64,000 nt of DNA, from NCBI RefSeq assembly GCF_023156195.1, contig NZ_JAKUKA010000001.1:620001-684000 (forward strand). Reading direction: 5' to 3'. The translations under genes were made by a program, and so were the position numbers. The notes below the pieces were generated by a model that was not told the DNA's origin, did not search any database, and saw nothing but the letters and a program-made list of their open reading frames with translations. How positions within the stretch are numbered: position 1 is the first letter of the stretch; the number at the start of each line of letters is the position of its first letter. Below are positions 40,891-49,452 of the stretch, piece by piece. Source of the DNA: Chitinophaga sedimenti. Lineage in GTDB: Bacteria; Bacteroidota; Bacteroidia; Chitinophagales; Chitinophagaceae.

Positions 40891-41370
40891 TTATTCACCC
40901 AGCGGTTCCCATAATTCAATTTTGTTTCCTTCAGGGTCCATGATGTGCACAAACTTGCCATAGTCATAGGTCTCAATACTGTCCACCACGTTTACCCCCG
41001 CCTTCTTCAATTCTGCTACCAGCGCCTCCGGGTTGTCTACCCGGTAATTAATCATGAACTCTTTTTCAGAAGGGGCGAAGTATTTCGTGTTTTCGTCGAA
41101 CGTGCTCCATTGGGTGGTCGCCTTCTTTGTGCTGTTCTGGTCTGCGTACCATTCAAAGGTAGCGCCGTAGTCATTGGTATTTAAGCCAAGGTTTTGTTGA
41201 TACCAGTCTTTCATGCCTTTAGGGTCTTTGCACTTAAAAAAGATACCGCCAATGCCCGTTACTTTCTTCATAGTTGATGTATTTTTATTGGTGGAGATGC
41301 TCTTAACGACGAAACCACAGCAAAACGATGCTGCGATAATCACTGGGATGAATAAATTCCTTTTCACCAT
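40891..41370 (-). CDS. VOC (glyoxalase/bleomycin-resistance) family protein with N-terminal export or anchor segment
   Basis: 159 residues. From residue 34 a single VOC module begins MKKVTGIGGIFFKCKD. Metal-ligand-type positions appear in the strand GKFVHIMDPEGNKIELWEP. Residues 1-33 form a basic and hydrophobic stretch (KRNLFIPVIIAASFCCGFVV) that looks like a signal or anchor, unusual for this normally cytosolic family. If translation really starts at the internal ATG 41271 the protein is cytosolic. The divergent gene at 41475 shares the half-site array between them. Confidence 0.8.
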   Translation of the reverse strand: MVKRNLFIPVIIAASFCCGFVVKSISTNKNTSTMKKVTGIGGIFFKCKDPKGMKDWYQQNLGLNTNDYGATFEWYADQNSTKKATTQWSTFDENTKYFAPSEKEFMINYRVDNPEALVAELKKAGVNVVDSIETYDYGKFVHIMDPEGNKIELWEPLGE

Positions 41371-41403
41371 CTTTCTAAATTACATGTTTAAGATCGTTCT
41401 TTA

Positions 41404-41442
41404 TAGTTAACTATTTGTTTAGTTGTAACTAATTGTTTAGTT
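41404..41442. promoter_or_regulatory. Array of five TAGTT/AACTA half-sites
   Basis: Half-sites alternate: TAGTT 41404-41408, AACTA 41409-41413, TAGTT 41420-41424, AACTA 41427-41431, TAGTT 41438-41442. They make a perfect 12-bp palindrome (41404-41415), a 16-bp palindrome (41427-41442) and a 17-bp tandem direct repeat (41408-41424 and 41426-41442, one mismatch). The array lies in the divergent gap between the VOC gene and the TlpA-like gene, 33 bases before the latter. Confidence 0.65.
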
Positions 41443-41474
41443 TAGCCGCCGGAGACCCATTAAACCCATTGTAA

Positions 41475-42898
41475 ATGATGAAAAACATTGCCGCGTTCCT
41501 GTTAGCACTCTGCCCGTTTGCTACGCTGTTCGCCCAGAATGTGCATATCAGCGGTACTTCCCGCGACAGCCTGCTCAGTTTTATCCGTTTCGAAACCGGC
41601 GTGCCCTTGTGGCGTGATTTCAATAAGCAGCCGTATGCTGTGGAGGCGGAACGAAAAGACTCCAACTATCGCGTGGCGCTCACGGTAGAAAAGCCCTTTG
41701 GCGCCCGGTTAATGTTGATCGGGATGTCGGCCAGGTTGTTTATTACGCCCGGCGACAATATCCGGTTCACCGTGGAGCGCATCAACAACAAACCTCATTT
41801 CCGTTTTACCGGGAAAAATGCTGCCAACTATAATTACGGCGTGGCGTTGTTCAACCGGTTCGGTTACCGCGTAGAGGCGCCCAATTATGGTCGTGGCCAG
41901 GCGGTCGACAGCTTCCGGTTAAAGCTGGATTGGTGGTATGATGCGCAGCGGGCGTTCCCGGATTCGTTTCAGCGTCAAACACCGATGACAGCCAATGCCT
42001 ACCAGTATTTTAAGACAGAACTGGCCTACGCCTACCAGATGGGTTTATGTTACCCGCAGTTCGCCAAAGCGCCGTTGCCGGAAGGTTATTTCGCTAACCA
42101 GAAAGCACGGCCGGATTTGCGCCGCCTCGATCATTTGTCCTACAACAGTATCGATGTATTCGGTTTTCATCACGTGCTGGCTAATCCAAAGATCGCGCCG
42201 GACAGCCTGGGACAGCTGCGGCAATACGTGCTGACGCAGTTCTCGGGGCCTACCCGTGAAGCAATGTTGTCCATATTAATCGCCGCGTTCGCGAAAAAGC
42301 AACAGTCGTGGTACCACGATGAGCTCCTGCAGCTCGCGGCGGAATCGAAGCGATACGTGAAGGATACTACGTATGCCGATTACATCCGCCGGCACATCAA
42401 CGATTACCAGTTCCGGACAAAGCATTACCCGCCGGGGTACTGACACAAACGCGGCTGCAGCCATACGAGGGGATACAGTCGCTCACGCTGGCGGATTTGC
42501 TGGCGCAACACAAGGGTAAAGCTGTATACATTAACTTCTGGGCCAGCTGGTGCGTGGCCTGCCGCGAAGATCACCGGGCCGATTCGGCCGCCAAAGCGTA
42601 CCTGGCGGACAGGGGCGTGGTGCAGTTGTATTTTTCGTTAGATAAGCCGAAGAGTGAGGCCGCCTGGCGCAAAGCAACGCAGGAAGACAGTATTACCGTC
42701 AATCAATACCTGGTGGAAGGTGATCTCTCCTCGCTGATCGTGAAAACATTTGGCATTACGAGCATCCCGCGCCACCTTTTTCTCGATAAGGAACACCACA
42801 TCCGCAGCATCGATGCGGTGAGGCCTTCGGATTATCACCTTGGGAACCTGAAGATGAGTGTGGAGCCTGTCGTTGGTAAAGTAGTACGTTTTAATTAA
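41475..42898 (+). CDS. TlpA-like exported thioredoxin-domain protein (frame broken)
   Basis: About 475 residues. The signal peptide ends PFATLFAQ. A long N-terminal region of about 300 residues (beta-rich, then helical) precedes a thioredoxin domain with WASWCVACRE (first Cys codon 42551-42553) and the cis-proline region TSIPRHLFLD. The frame breaks at the four-G run 42434-42437; one G joins HYPPG to VLTQTRLQPYEG. It is the third TlpA-like protein in the window, but unlike the pair at 8173-10422 it is not beside a TonB transporter. Its last bases overlap the converging SDR gene by four. Confidence 0.85.
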
Positions 42899-43734
42899 GG
42901 ATAAATGATCCCTGTAGCCTGCCGGGCAAACTCCCAGAGTTGCTGCCCGGCAGCTTCGTTTTTAACCGCATCGGTGATTTCCGCCGGGGCGGGATAGCCC
43001 TTCAGTTCCATATCCCCATCGGGGCCGAAATAGTCGCCGCCCTTCACGCCCGGGGCTGTTGCCGCATACAATGCAGGCAACGCGCCCTGCGATGCAGGCA
43101 TCAGTTCTCCGAACTGTTGCAATGCCGCGTTATACGTTTCCGCATCCATGTGCCGGGAGAGGGCCGTGGCCGTTACGCCCGGATGTGCGCCTGCGGATAG
43201 GAGATAGGGCGATGCCAGCCGGTGTAACTGCATCATAAAAAGCATATCAGCGTATTTACTAATGGCATACTCACGGTAGGCATTATACGAAATTTCAGCA
43301 CGCAGGTTGTTGTAGTCGATGCCCCCGGCCTGTTTGTAGGCACCGCTGCTCATCGTCACCACCCGCGCACCTTCGAGCTGGGGGTAGAGGTGCCCCGTCA
43401 ATGCATAGTGGCCCAGGAAGTTGACGCCGAATTGTAGTTCATACCCGTCTTCCGTCAGGCTTTGCGGAGGTGTCATTACGCCGGCGTTATTAATAAGGAT
43501 ATCTATTTTTTGATCGATAGTGGCCGCGAAATCAGCTATCTGCCGCAGGCTGGCGAGGTCCAGTATGCGGGTTTCCAGACGGTCGGCGCCAATGCTGTTG
43601 GCGGCAGCGCGGAGGGCTTCGGCATTTCTGCCGGCCATGATCACATGTGCGCCGCCGGCGTGAAGTGCGCGGGCTATTTCAAGGCCAATGCCACTGTTGG
43701 CGCCCGTGACGAGGGCGGTTTTAGGTTTGTTCAT
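42895..43734 (-). CDS. SDR family oxidoreductase, AraC-linked
   Basis: An intact 279-residue protein. The NAD(P) site is GANSGIG (residues 11-17) with AGR after the second strand, then NNAGVM and the YAISK catalytic Tyr/Lys. It is of the WW-domain oxidoreductase / retinol dehydrogenase-like subgroup (LGHYALTGHLYPQL). The start overlaps the AraC stop by one base, so the two are cotranscribed and the regulator very likely controls this enzyme. The substrate is unknown. Confidence 0.88.
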   Translation of the reverse strand: MNKPKTALVTGANSGIGLEIARALHAGGAHVIMAGRNAEALRAAANSIGADRLETRILDLASLRQIADFAATIDQKIDILINNAGVMTPPQSLTEDGYELQFGVNFLGHYALTGHLYPQLEGARVVTMSSGAYKQAGGIDYNNLRAEISYNAYREYAISKYADMLFMMQLHRLASPYLLSAGAHPGVTATALSRHMDAETYNAALQQFGELMPASQGALPALYAATAPGVKGGDYFGPDGDMELKGYPAPAEITDAVKNEAAGQQLWEFARQATGIIYP

Positions 43735-44690
43735 CAGGCAAAGTTCGGCCTTATGATAGCGCCATGGCTACGCGAAACAAACCGGAAAGTACAGGAATCA
43801 ATCTTTTTCGTGGCGCGGGTGGCTTTGGGCACGGCGCCGGTCTGGTGTTTAAACCAGGCCGAAAAGTGGTTCGGTTCTTCAAACCCCAGGCTCCAGGCAA
43901 TGTCGGCGATCGTCCAGTGGGTGTTTTTCAGGAGCAGGGCCGCTTCACCCGCCAGGCGGCTGTTGATCAGCTGGGAGGTAGTGTGGCCTGTGCATTGTTT
44001 TAATGCTTTGTTCAGGTGATTCACATGCACATTTAAGTGTTTGGCGAAATCGCCCGGCGTGGTATGCATCACTTGTTGTCCCATTTGCGAAATCGGGAAT
44101 TGCCGCTCCAGTAGCTCGGTGAAGAGCAATGTGATGCGTTCGTGCGAGTTGGAATGATGATCATTTTCATGCGCGGGCGGCAATAATTGTTGCGCTTCAT
44201 GTATCACCTGCATCAGCAGTGCGCGGAGCAAATCGAATTTATAATGATAGCCGCCTTTTAGTACAGTATCCATACGTTCGAACAGTGCCGGGAACTGTTT
44301 GTATTGCTTGCCGTTCAGCAATAATACTGCGTTTGCGGGCGACTGGTAAACCGGGTACTGCGGCGCCTGCGGCAGGTAGTCCGGGTTAAAGACGGCCACA
44401 TAACCGGTGTGTGCGTCGTCCACCCGCTCCCATTGGTAAGGCAACAGGGGACTTGTAAACACCGGGGCGTGTTTCGGGATTGTTATGTGATGATGTGCAT
44501 ACCGTATCATGCTGTGCCCTTGTACAAGGCTGGCCTTGTAATATGCAAGTTTGCCATACCCGCGCGCCTGGCCTGTTTGCAGCAAGTTTTCCACCCTTAT
44601 CAAATTGAAATGACCGGCTGTTTGCTGCAACGTGGGTACGTCGCCGGTTACTCGTTGATAGAACGTATTCAGGTCTATAAATGCAGTCAT
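43734..44690 (-). CDS. AraC family transcriptional regulator
   Basis: An intact 318-residue protein. An N-terminal cupin-like effector domain (to about residue 160) precedes the double helix-turn-helix at about 215-300 (MHTTPGDFAKHLNVHVNHLN then WTIADIAWSLGFEEPNHFSAWF). The tail after the second helix-turn-helix is about 30 residues longer than usual. It is upstream of and overlapping the SDR gene. This AraC plus oxidoreductase pairing is common in Bacteroidota. Confidence 0.9.
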   Translation of the reverse strand: MTAFIDLNTFYQRVTGDVPTLQQTAGHFNLIRVENLLQTGQARGYGKLAYYKASLVQGHSMIRYAHHHITIPKHAPVFTSPLLPYQWERVDDAHTGYVAVFNPDYLPQAPQYPVYQSPANAVLLLNGKQYKQFPALFERMDTVLKGGYHYKFDLLRALLMQVIHEAQQLLPPAHENDHHSNSHERITLLFTELLERQFPISQMGQQVMHTTPGDFAKHLNVHVNHLNKALKQCTGHTTSQLINSRLAGEAALLLKNTHWTIADIAWSLGFEEPNHFSAWFKHQTGAVPKATRATKKIDSCTFRFVSRSHGAIIRPNFA

Positions 44691-44781
44691 GTAGCAAAAA
44701 TGCGAAAATCAAATGTATTCCCGGGACCCGGGACACACTTTTTTTTCCGTTTTGCGTAAACGACATGGCTACACGCCGCAC

Positions 44782-44789
44782 TATCTTTG
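44782..44789 (+). promoter_or_regulatory. -7 box ahead of the barrel fragment
   Basis: TATCTTTG matches TAnnTTTG, 14 bases before the remnant at 44804. The same twelve bases, TATCTTTGCGCC, recur at 54748 ahead of the intact TonB/DUF4876/DUF6850 genes. Confidence 0.45.
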
Positions 44790-44803
44790 CGCCGGAAGTA
44801 TAA

Positions 44804-45013
44804 TTTGATTGCCAGCATCTGGAAACGAATGATTATCATTACCTCGCATCGGATTATGTAAAGTTCGAGTTGCCGGTAACCTGGTCTGCAAGACTGCAGG
44901 AAGACGGCAAACAGTTGTTGTTCGTGCGGGCGTATGGGAGGTATGTGAAAACGGGTAGCTTTGATTTCAGCAACAGGTATGCTGTTGGGGGAAGTATAGG
45001 CGTAAACTTTTAA
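44804..45013 (+). pseudogene. Orphan C-terminal fragment of an outer-membrane beta-barrel protein
   Basis: A 69-codon open stretch with no start codon. Its last part, RAYGRYVKTGSFDFSNRYAV followed by GGSIGVNF, has the alternating pattern and terminal phenylalanine of the final two strands of a barrel, most like the DUF6850 group at 58858-60352. It is preceded by an in-frame stop and a promoter-like box, and followed by a terminator. This looks like a gene whose body has been deleted between its promoter and its last 70 codons. Confidence 0.55.
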
Positions 45014-45021
45014 AAACAAAA

Positions 45022-45055
45022 AAGCCCGGCAGTGATGATGATGCCGGGCTTTTAC
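45022..45055. terminator. Bidirectional terminator
   Basis: AAGCCCGGCA (45022-45031) and TGCCGGGCTT (45042-45051) with a ten-base loop, A-rich before and T-rich after. It serves the barrel fragment and the converging lipoprotein gene. Confidence 0.85.
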
Positions 45056-45057
45056 TT

Positions 45058-46706
45058 TTAGTTCTTTATAAATCGCTGTGATACAAAGTTCTTATCGAAG
45101 TTCGCGTAGGTCTTAAAACCGGTAACCGGGTAGTCGAGCCTGTCGCGGGTCAGTTCATCGTACGCCGGGTGCCAGAAGCCGGATTCATACAGGCGGTATT
45201 CGTTTTCGTTGGTTCGCCTGATAAACCAGCTTACGCCATATTTTTTAGTGCTGTTGGGAACGGTGTAAGTGCCCGTGCCGTCGGCTTTAAGTTCAAGTGT
45301 ATATACGGAGGTCGGGTTGTTGGGATCATACCCGTAGACAGTCCAGTTACCTACACAGGCCGCTCTGTAGAAAGATGAAGAATCGACGATCGGGATAACC
45401 CTCGCATTGGTGACATCCTTCTCGTACGTAAAGCCTTCTTTACTGGCCCTGATATGGTAAGAGAAGGTTTCTGTTTTCCCTGATAATGATTTGAAAGTAA
45501 CATTTTCGCCGGTCCGTCCTTCCAGTTGTACATTGGGATTGGAGATGCCGGTGATAGTGTAATCCGCTGTATTTATTGGTTTGTATTCGATGGTGCCGCC
45601 GATGCGCGGGAACGTGCCAAATACCTGTACGAGGCGGTCCCAATAAAGATCCAGTTGATAATATACTTTAAAGAAACGCTGTGTAGAAGGCATCAGGTCC
45701 CTGTCATTGCTGGTCAGCGAATGGAAGGCCGATCTCAGGCGCAGGTTGGTGCTGATGCCGGTTTCGAATTCTGTCCAGATGGTACTGAATAATGCTTTGG
45801 AAAATATCCAGTTAATGTTCCGGAATGCCGCAAAGTCGCGGCGGAACTTTGTCACGGCCGGTTTTACCTCAGTGATGAGCAGGTATCCCGCTGTGCCAAA
45901 GGCAATCGTGCTGGCTGCCGCTGACAGCCCGAAAGATGCGGGCGCCAGGTACGCGCTCATGGCGCCAAGTGCCAGGAATTCGAGCGCATCCTCAGATGCC
46001 TTCACCAGTTCTTCCGCGGAGGCGGCGAGGTTGTCGGCCGTGCAGCCATAGTAGCTTTTGAAATCTGTGCGCGGACAATCGGATTGGCGCATGGTGATGC
46101 TGCCGTTAAGGTTATTGAAGATGTTCGCATTCACCCGCTGAAAGGAGGCCCTGTTGGCCTCGTATATCAATGCTGCCTGGCGTTTCTGGTCGGCATTGAG
46201 GCTGTTGTACAGTTTCAATACTTCCGATTTAAACGCGCGGACCTCGTTCACTTCCTCAACTTCGTCGGGCGTAGCGGCGGGCAGCGCTTCAATCTGTGCA
46301 TCTACTCTTTTCATCAGGTCGTCTACCACCGCCGTGGTGTTCTCCACCTTCGTTACCGCTACCGTAAAGGTGAGTCTGCCCATAGGGCAGTCCAGCGTAT
46401 GTTTGCCGGCCGGCAGTTCGGGCACCAGGAATGCATAACTGCTGTCGCCTGAGCGCCTTATCTGAACGGTGACGCCGCCAAAGGTACCTTGCGTTTCACG
46501 GTATTGTTCCGATAACTCTTTGGAGTAAAAGGTAGCCACCTGGAAAGTGGCGACACTGGTCGTTGGTGCGCTGATGGTGCCGGGTGTATCAGGCGTTTCG
46601 GGCGTTGCGTCCTGTTTTTCTTGGAGCAGCCGGACGCCATTAGTACAAAACCTAAGATGGCGGTCAATAATACCTGGGTAAGGGCGGTACGAGGGTAAAT
46701 TTTCAT
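45058..46706 (-). CDS. Large lipoprotein of unknown function with hydrophobic helical core (frame broken)
   Basis: About 550 residues. The start at 46706 gives MKIYPRTALTQVLLTAILGF and lipobox ASGC; the frame then shifts at the five-T run 46615-46619 (forward strand) and continues as QDATPETPDTPGT. An Ig-like domain is followed by a long helical region, including a 40-residue hydrophobic stretch (about 265-305: LEFLALGAMSAYLAPASFG and on) that could form a membrane hairpin. Another Ig-like domain (PNVQLEGRTGENVTF) and a lipocalin-like C-terminal beta domain (ACVGNWTVYGYDPNNPTSVY) close it. I do not recognise the family. It lies downstream of the ZU5 lipoprotein on the same strand. Confidence 0.6.
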
Positions 46707-46830
46707 GGTACGGTGTATTCGTTGGCGTAAAACTAATGCGCCTTACGGTAACGAACATACTCAAATCACGGTATTTTATCGCCGGCAGCAGCATAACTTA
46801 TAGCCGAGCCCGGCTTCTACTATTTCTTTA

Positions 46831-46870
46831 CAAAAAGGTGGAAGCCGTGTTAAACTTTAACACGGCTTCC
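46831..46870 (-). terminator. Terminator of the ZU5 lipoprotein gene
   Basis: A perfect 15-bp stem (46840-46854 with 46856-46870) closing on a single base. Read on the minus strand it is followed by ACCTTTTTG. It separates the ZU5 lipoprotein gene from the next lipoprotein gene. Confidence 0.8.
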
Positions 46871-46877
46871 CTGGCGT

Positions 46878-48299
46878 TTAATTAACCCGCTTTACGCGGA
46901 ACTCGCCCGACACCCGGTGTTCTTTAGGGGTTTGACAGGCCTGTTCCGCGGCCGGGGTATCTTCATAAATAGTACCGAAGAAAGACCCTCTCAGGTCGCC
47001 GTTACCATCGCCCGGCGAATCCAGGATGGTGTACTGGAGCAGGGAGCAGGAGGGTGTTGTCCAGCAGGCATCGTTTTTATAATTGCGCTGGTCGTAGTAA
47101 TTGGTAAAAGGTTTGGTGGCGGGCGTGAAGGCCGCTTCTTCCACGCTGGAAGGGTCGGCGTTCCGGCATTTCAGTTGCCGGAAACCTTTACTTACATCCC
47201 GGATACTGAGGATAAAGCCGTTCGTCATGTTCGCATTCGTGTAATAGCCCGCTGCAATGGCGGTTTCGCCGTACAGGCCCCGGCCGCAGTTCACCATTTG
47301 CAGATCGTTTGGATCTGGCGGTACGGAGCCGTTAATGCCCCATTGGTAGTAGATGTACGTTTCACCGTCGACCTTCACCAGCAGGTAATAGTCCGATTCC
47401 ACGATGGTGATGTTGGTGGTCAGCAGGTAATTTGCGCTGCCACCTAGTTTGTAAGTAGTTTCCAGTTGGGCGGTTACGGCTACAGTAGCGGGGGTGGGAC
47501 GTTTACCCGGCGCCGTATATTTAGCTTTGGAGCCACTGCCCGTCAGCTTGCCGTTACTGTTGCTTACCGGGGCGGCCGTGCCATTCAGCGACCAGCTTTT
47601 TACGTTGAAGTTGGTAAACGTTTCTGTGGCGGCGAGCAGACCTTTTTCTATGGCCAGCGGGATTACATCGCCGGAAATCTTTTGCAACGGCATTATCTCT
47701 TCGGGGTCTTCTTCCCGCAGGAAGCCGGTTACTTCCAATCCCAGCGACTGATTTACTTTTAACGTGGTGGCGGCGGGTTGTATCGATAAATCAATAAAGC
47801 GGCCCACTGCCCAGTCGGAAAAGTGATTGGTTTTGCCCGCAACGGTATTGTTATTCTTGTTCACTTCGCTTTTCGTCAGCGCGCTCCGGGAGCCGTCGGC
47901 GTTCTGCGTGGTGATCCACAGGAAATCGGGGTTCGTAGTGCCTGCATCATAGCGGAACGTCAGGGTAACCGGCTGTGCGAACGTAGTGCCTTCGGGGGTG
48001 AGGCGGTAGCCTTGTCCGAGTCCCAGCGGGGCATTGTTGGAAATGGGCTGTATGCCTACCGTGGTAGCTTGTGTTAGCGCACCGGCAGGTACGGTGATCG
48101 ACAGGTGCCCATCTGCGGAAACGGCCGTTCCGCCCGCGGGACCAATAACAGTGTTACTGACGGTACCGGCTACGTCGCCTTTGGCAGTGACTACCAGTTC
48201 CGCATTGTTAAGGTCGGGTTTGGCCGCGCCGCCGTCTTTGGAGCAGGAAGACAGTGCCAGTAAGGCGATCAGACTAAAAAGAACACATATCTTTTTCAT
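46878..48299 (-). CDS. ZU5-like domain lipoprotein
   Basis: An intact 473-residue protein. The signal MKKICVLFSLIALLALSSC has lipobox LSSC. Residues about 45-125 match a ZU5 domain (IGPAGGTAVSADGHLSITVP, ALTQATTVGIQPI, LTPEGTTFAQPVTLTFRYD). A middle Ig-like region (QPAATTLKVNQSLGLEVTGF) and a cysteine-containing C-terminal domain (six or more Cys) follow. Bacterial ZU5 domains occur in surface proteins with self-association roles; none is proven here. A strong terminator isolates it from the lipoprotein gene at 45058, yet their shared strand and Ig-like pieces hint at a functional link. Confidence 0.78.
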   Translation of the reverse strand: MKKICVLFSLIALLALSSCSKDGGAAKPDLNNAELVVTAKGDVAGTVSNTVIGPAGGTAVSADGHLSITVPAGALTQATTVGIQPISNNAPLGLGQGYRLTPEGTTFAQPVTLTFRYDAGTTNPDFLWITTQNADGSRSALTKSEVNKNNNTVAGKTNHFSDWAVGRFIDLSIQPAATTLKVNQSLGLEVTGFLREEDPEEIMPLQKISGDVIPLAIEKGLLAATETFTNFNVKSWSLNGTAAPVSNSNGKLTGSGSKAKYTAPGKRPTPATVAVTAQLETTYKLGGSANYLLTTNITIVESDYYLLVKVDGETYIYYQWGINGSVPPDPNDLQMVNCGRGLYGETAIAAGYYTNANMTNGFILSIRDVSKGFRQLKCRNADPSSVEEAAFTPATKPFTNYYDQRNYKNDACWTTPSCSLLQYTILDSPGDGNGDLRGSFFGTIYEDTPAAEQACQTPKEHRVSGEFRVKRVN

Positions 48300-48393
48300 C
48301 AGTAATAGTAATTTTTGATAGCGCTAAAGTAGTACGGCTGCTGCCGGTATAAAATCCTTAAAAAGGAGGATATTTTGACAGGATAAGCGGGTT

Positions 48394-48401
48394 TAGCTTT
48401 G
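48394..48401 (+). promoter_or_regulatory. -7 box five bases before the ATG of the secreted unknown
   Basis: TAGCTTTG fits TAnnTTTG and ends five bases before ATG 48407. A TTTTG (48373-48377) lies 16 bases upstream as a possible -33 element. Confidence 0.45.
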
Positions 48402-48406
48402 TGTTG

Positions 48407-49426
48407 ATGAAACATCAACTAATCACTGTCGTATTGCTTTTTATAAGCGTGTTCGCTGCCGCCCAGGATCCCAATCCGGGTATGCGCGAACTGAAGGAGA
48501 GCCCCATCGGCTGGGACAAAATCATGGCGCCCAAAGGGAATTACCCGGGCAGGCAGCCGCTGCTGGACACGTTCAGTAATTGGATCAAACTTACTTATAC
48601 GACGCCGGTTGGCGGATTGCCGCAGGAGGAGCGGGTATCGTTGCCGCAGGGGAGCAAACCGGTTTATCTTCCGAAAGGATGGGCGATGCATATGAACTTC
48701 TGGGTACCCTGCTATGATAAAACCGGCAGGGGACTTACGCGTGCGCAGCCGGCCTCAGCGGATTTTATCAGTATACAGGCGAATAATTTTTACGGGAGAG
48801 AAGAGGCGAATGGCTTTTGTACCCCGGCTTACTACTACTTTACCATGTATTATACCCCCGATGGCGAGACGGTGGAAAAAGGCGTAAAAGAAAAGCTGGC
48901 GGCCACCGTAAACGAAGTGAAACAAGCTACAGGCCAGCGCTTTGTATATGTTACCAACCAGTATATAAATATATTGCTGTCGCCGGAGCACCGCTTTCCT
49001 ATCGTGCCGGTTACACAGGGTGAGCTATTGCAGGTCGCGGAAGAGGTGATTAATAAGTGGGAGAGCCCTGCCGATGTGCGCAAAGAACAGCTGGAAGCCT
49101 TGCAAATATACCGGCATAAATATGCGGGCAGTCAGCATGCCCCTGCTTTACTGCGCATGGCGCAGCTAACCGTGTATTCATTTGATAAGGATTTCGAATT
49201 ATTTGTTCCGGGCGGATATCCGTTATACAAAATAGCTCCGGCAGCATATGACGCGGCGAAGGCTGGCAAAACGGCTTTCGTAAGCATCAGTTTTCCTTAT
49301 ATCCATCGCGGTAGATCGGGGAAGGAAATTTACAAGGTGATGTTGCACCATTTTAACTACGATTATGTGTACGACTACTTCTTTTCGCCCGCGAAAGTTA
49401 AAGGGAAAAGATATCAGCCTAAATAG
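48407..49426 (+). CDS. Secreted protein of unknown function
   Basis: An intact protein of about 339 residues. The signal peptide is MKHQLITVVLLFISVFAAAQ. The mature protein is aromatic-rich (YLPKGWAMHMNFWVPCYD; FCTPAYYYFTMYY) and has an amphipathic helical second half with a KNxQY-like region. I see no catalytic signature and do not recognise a family. It is followed after 26 bases by the TPR histidine kinase, so it may be cotranscribed with the two-component pair. ATG 48407 is preferred over GTG 48401, since the -7 box occupies the latter. Confidence 0.6.
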   Translation: MKHQLITVVLLFISVFAAAQDPNPGMRELKESPIGWDKIMAPKGNYPGRQPLLDTFSNWIKLTYTTPVGGLPQEERVSLPQGSKPVYLPKGWAMHMNFWVPCYDKTGRGLTRAQPASADFISIQANNFYGREEANGFCTPAYYYFTMYYTPDGETVEKGVKEKLAATVNEVKQATGQRFVYVTNQYINILLSPEHRFPIVPVTQGELLQVAEEVINKWESPADVRKEQLEALQIYRHKYAGSQHAPALLRMAQLTVYSFDKDFELFVPGGYPLYKIAPAAYDAAKAGKTAFVSISFPYIHRGRSGKEIYKVMLHHFNYDYVYDYFFSPAKVKGKRYQPK

Positions 49427-49452
49427 TATTTTACTGGTAAATAGCTCATTTG

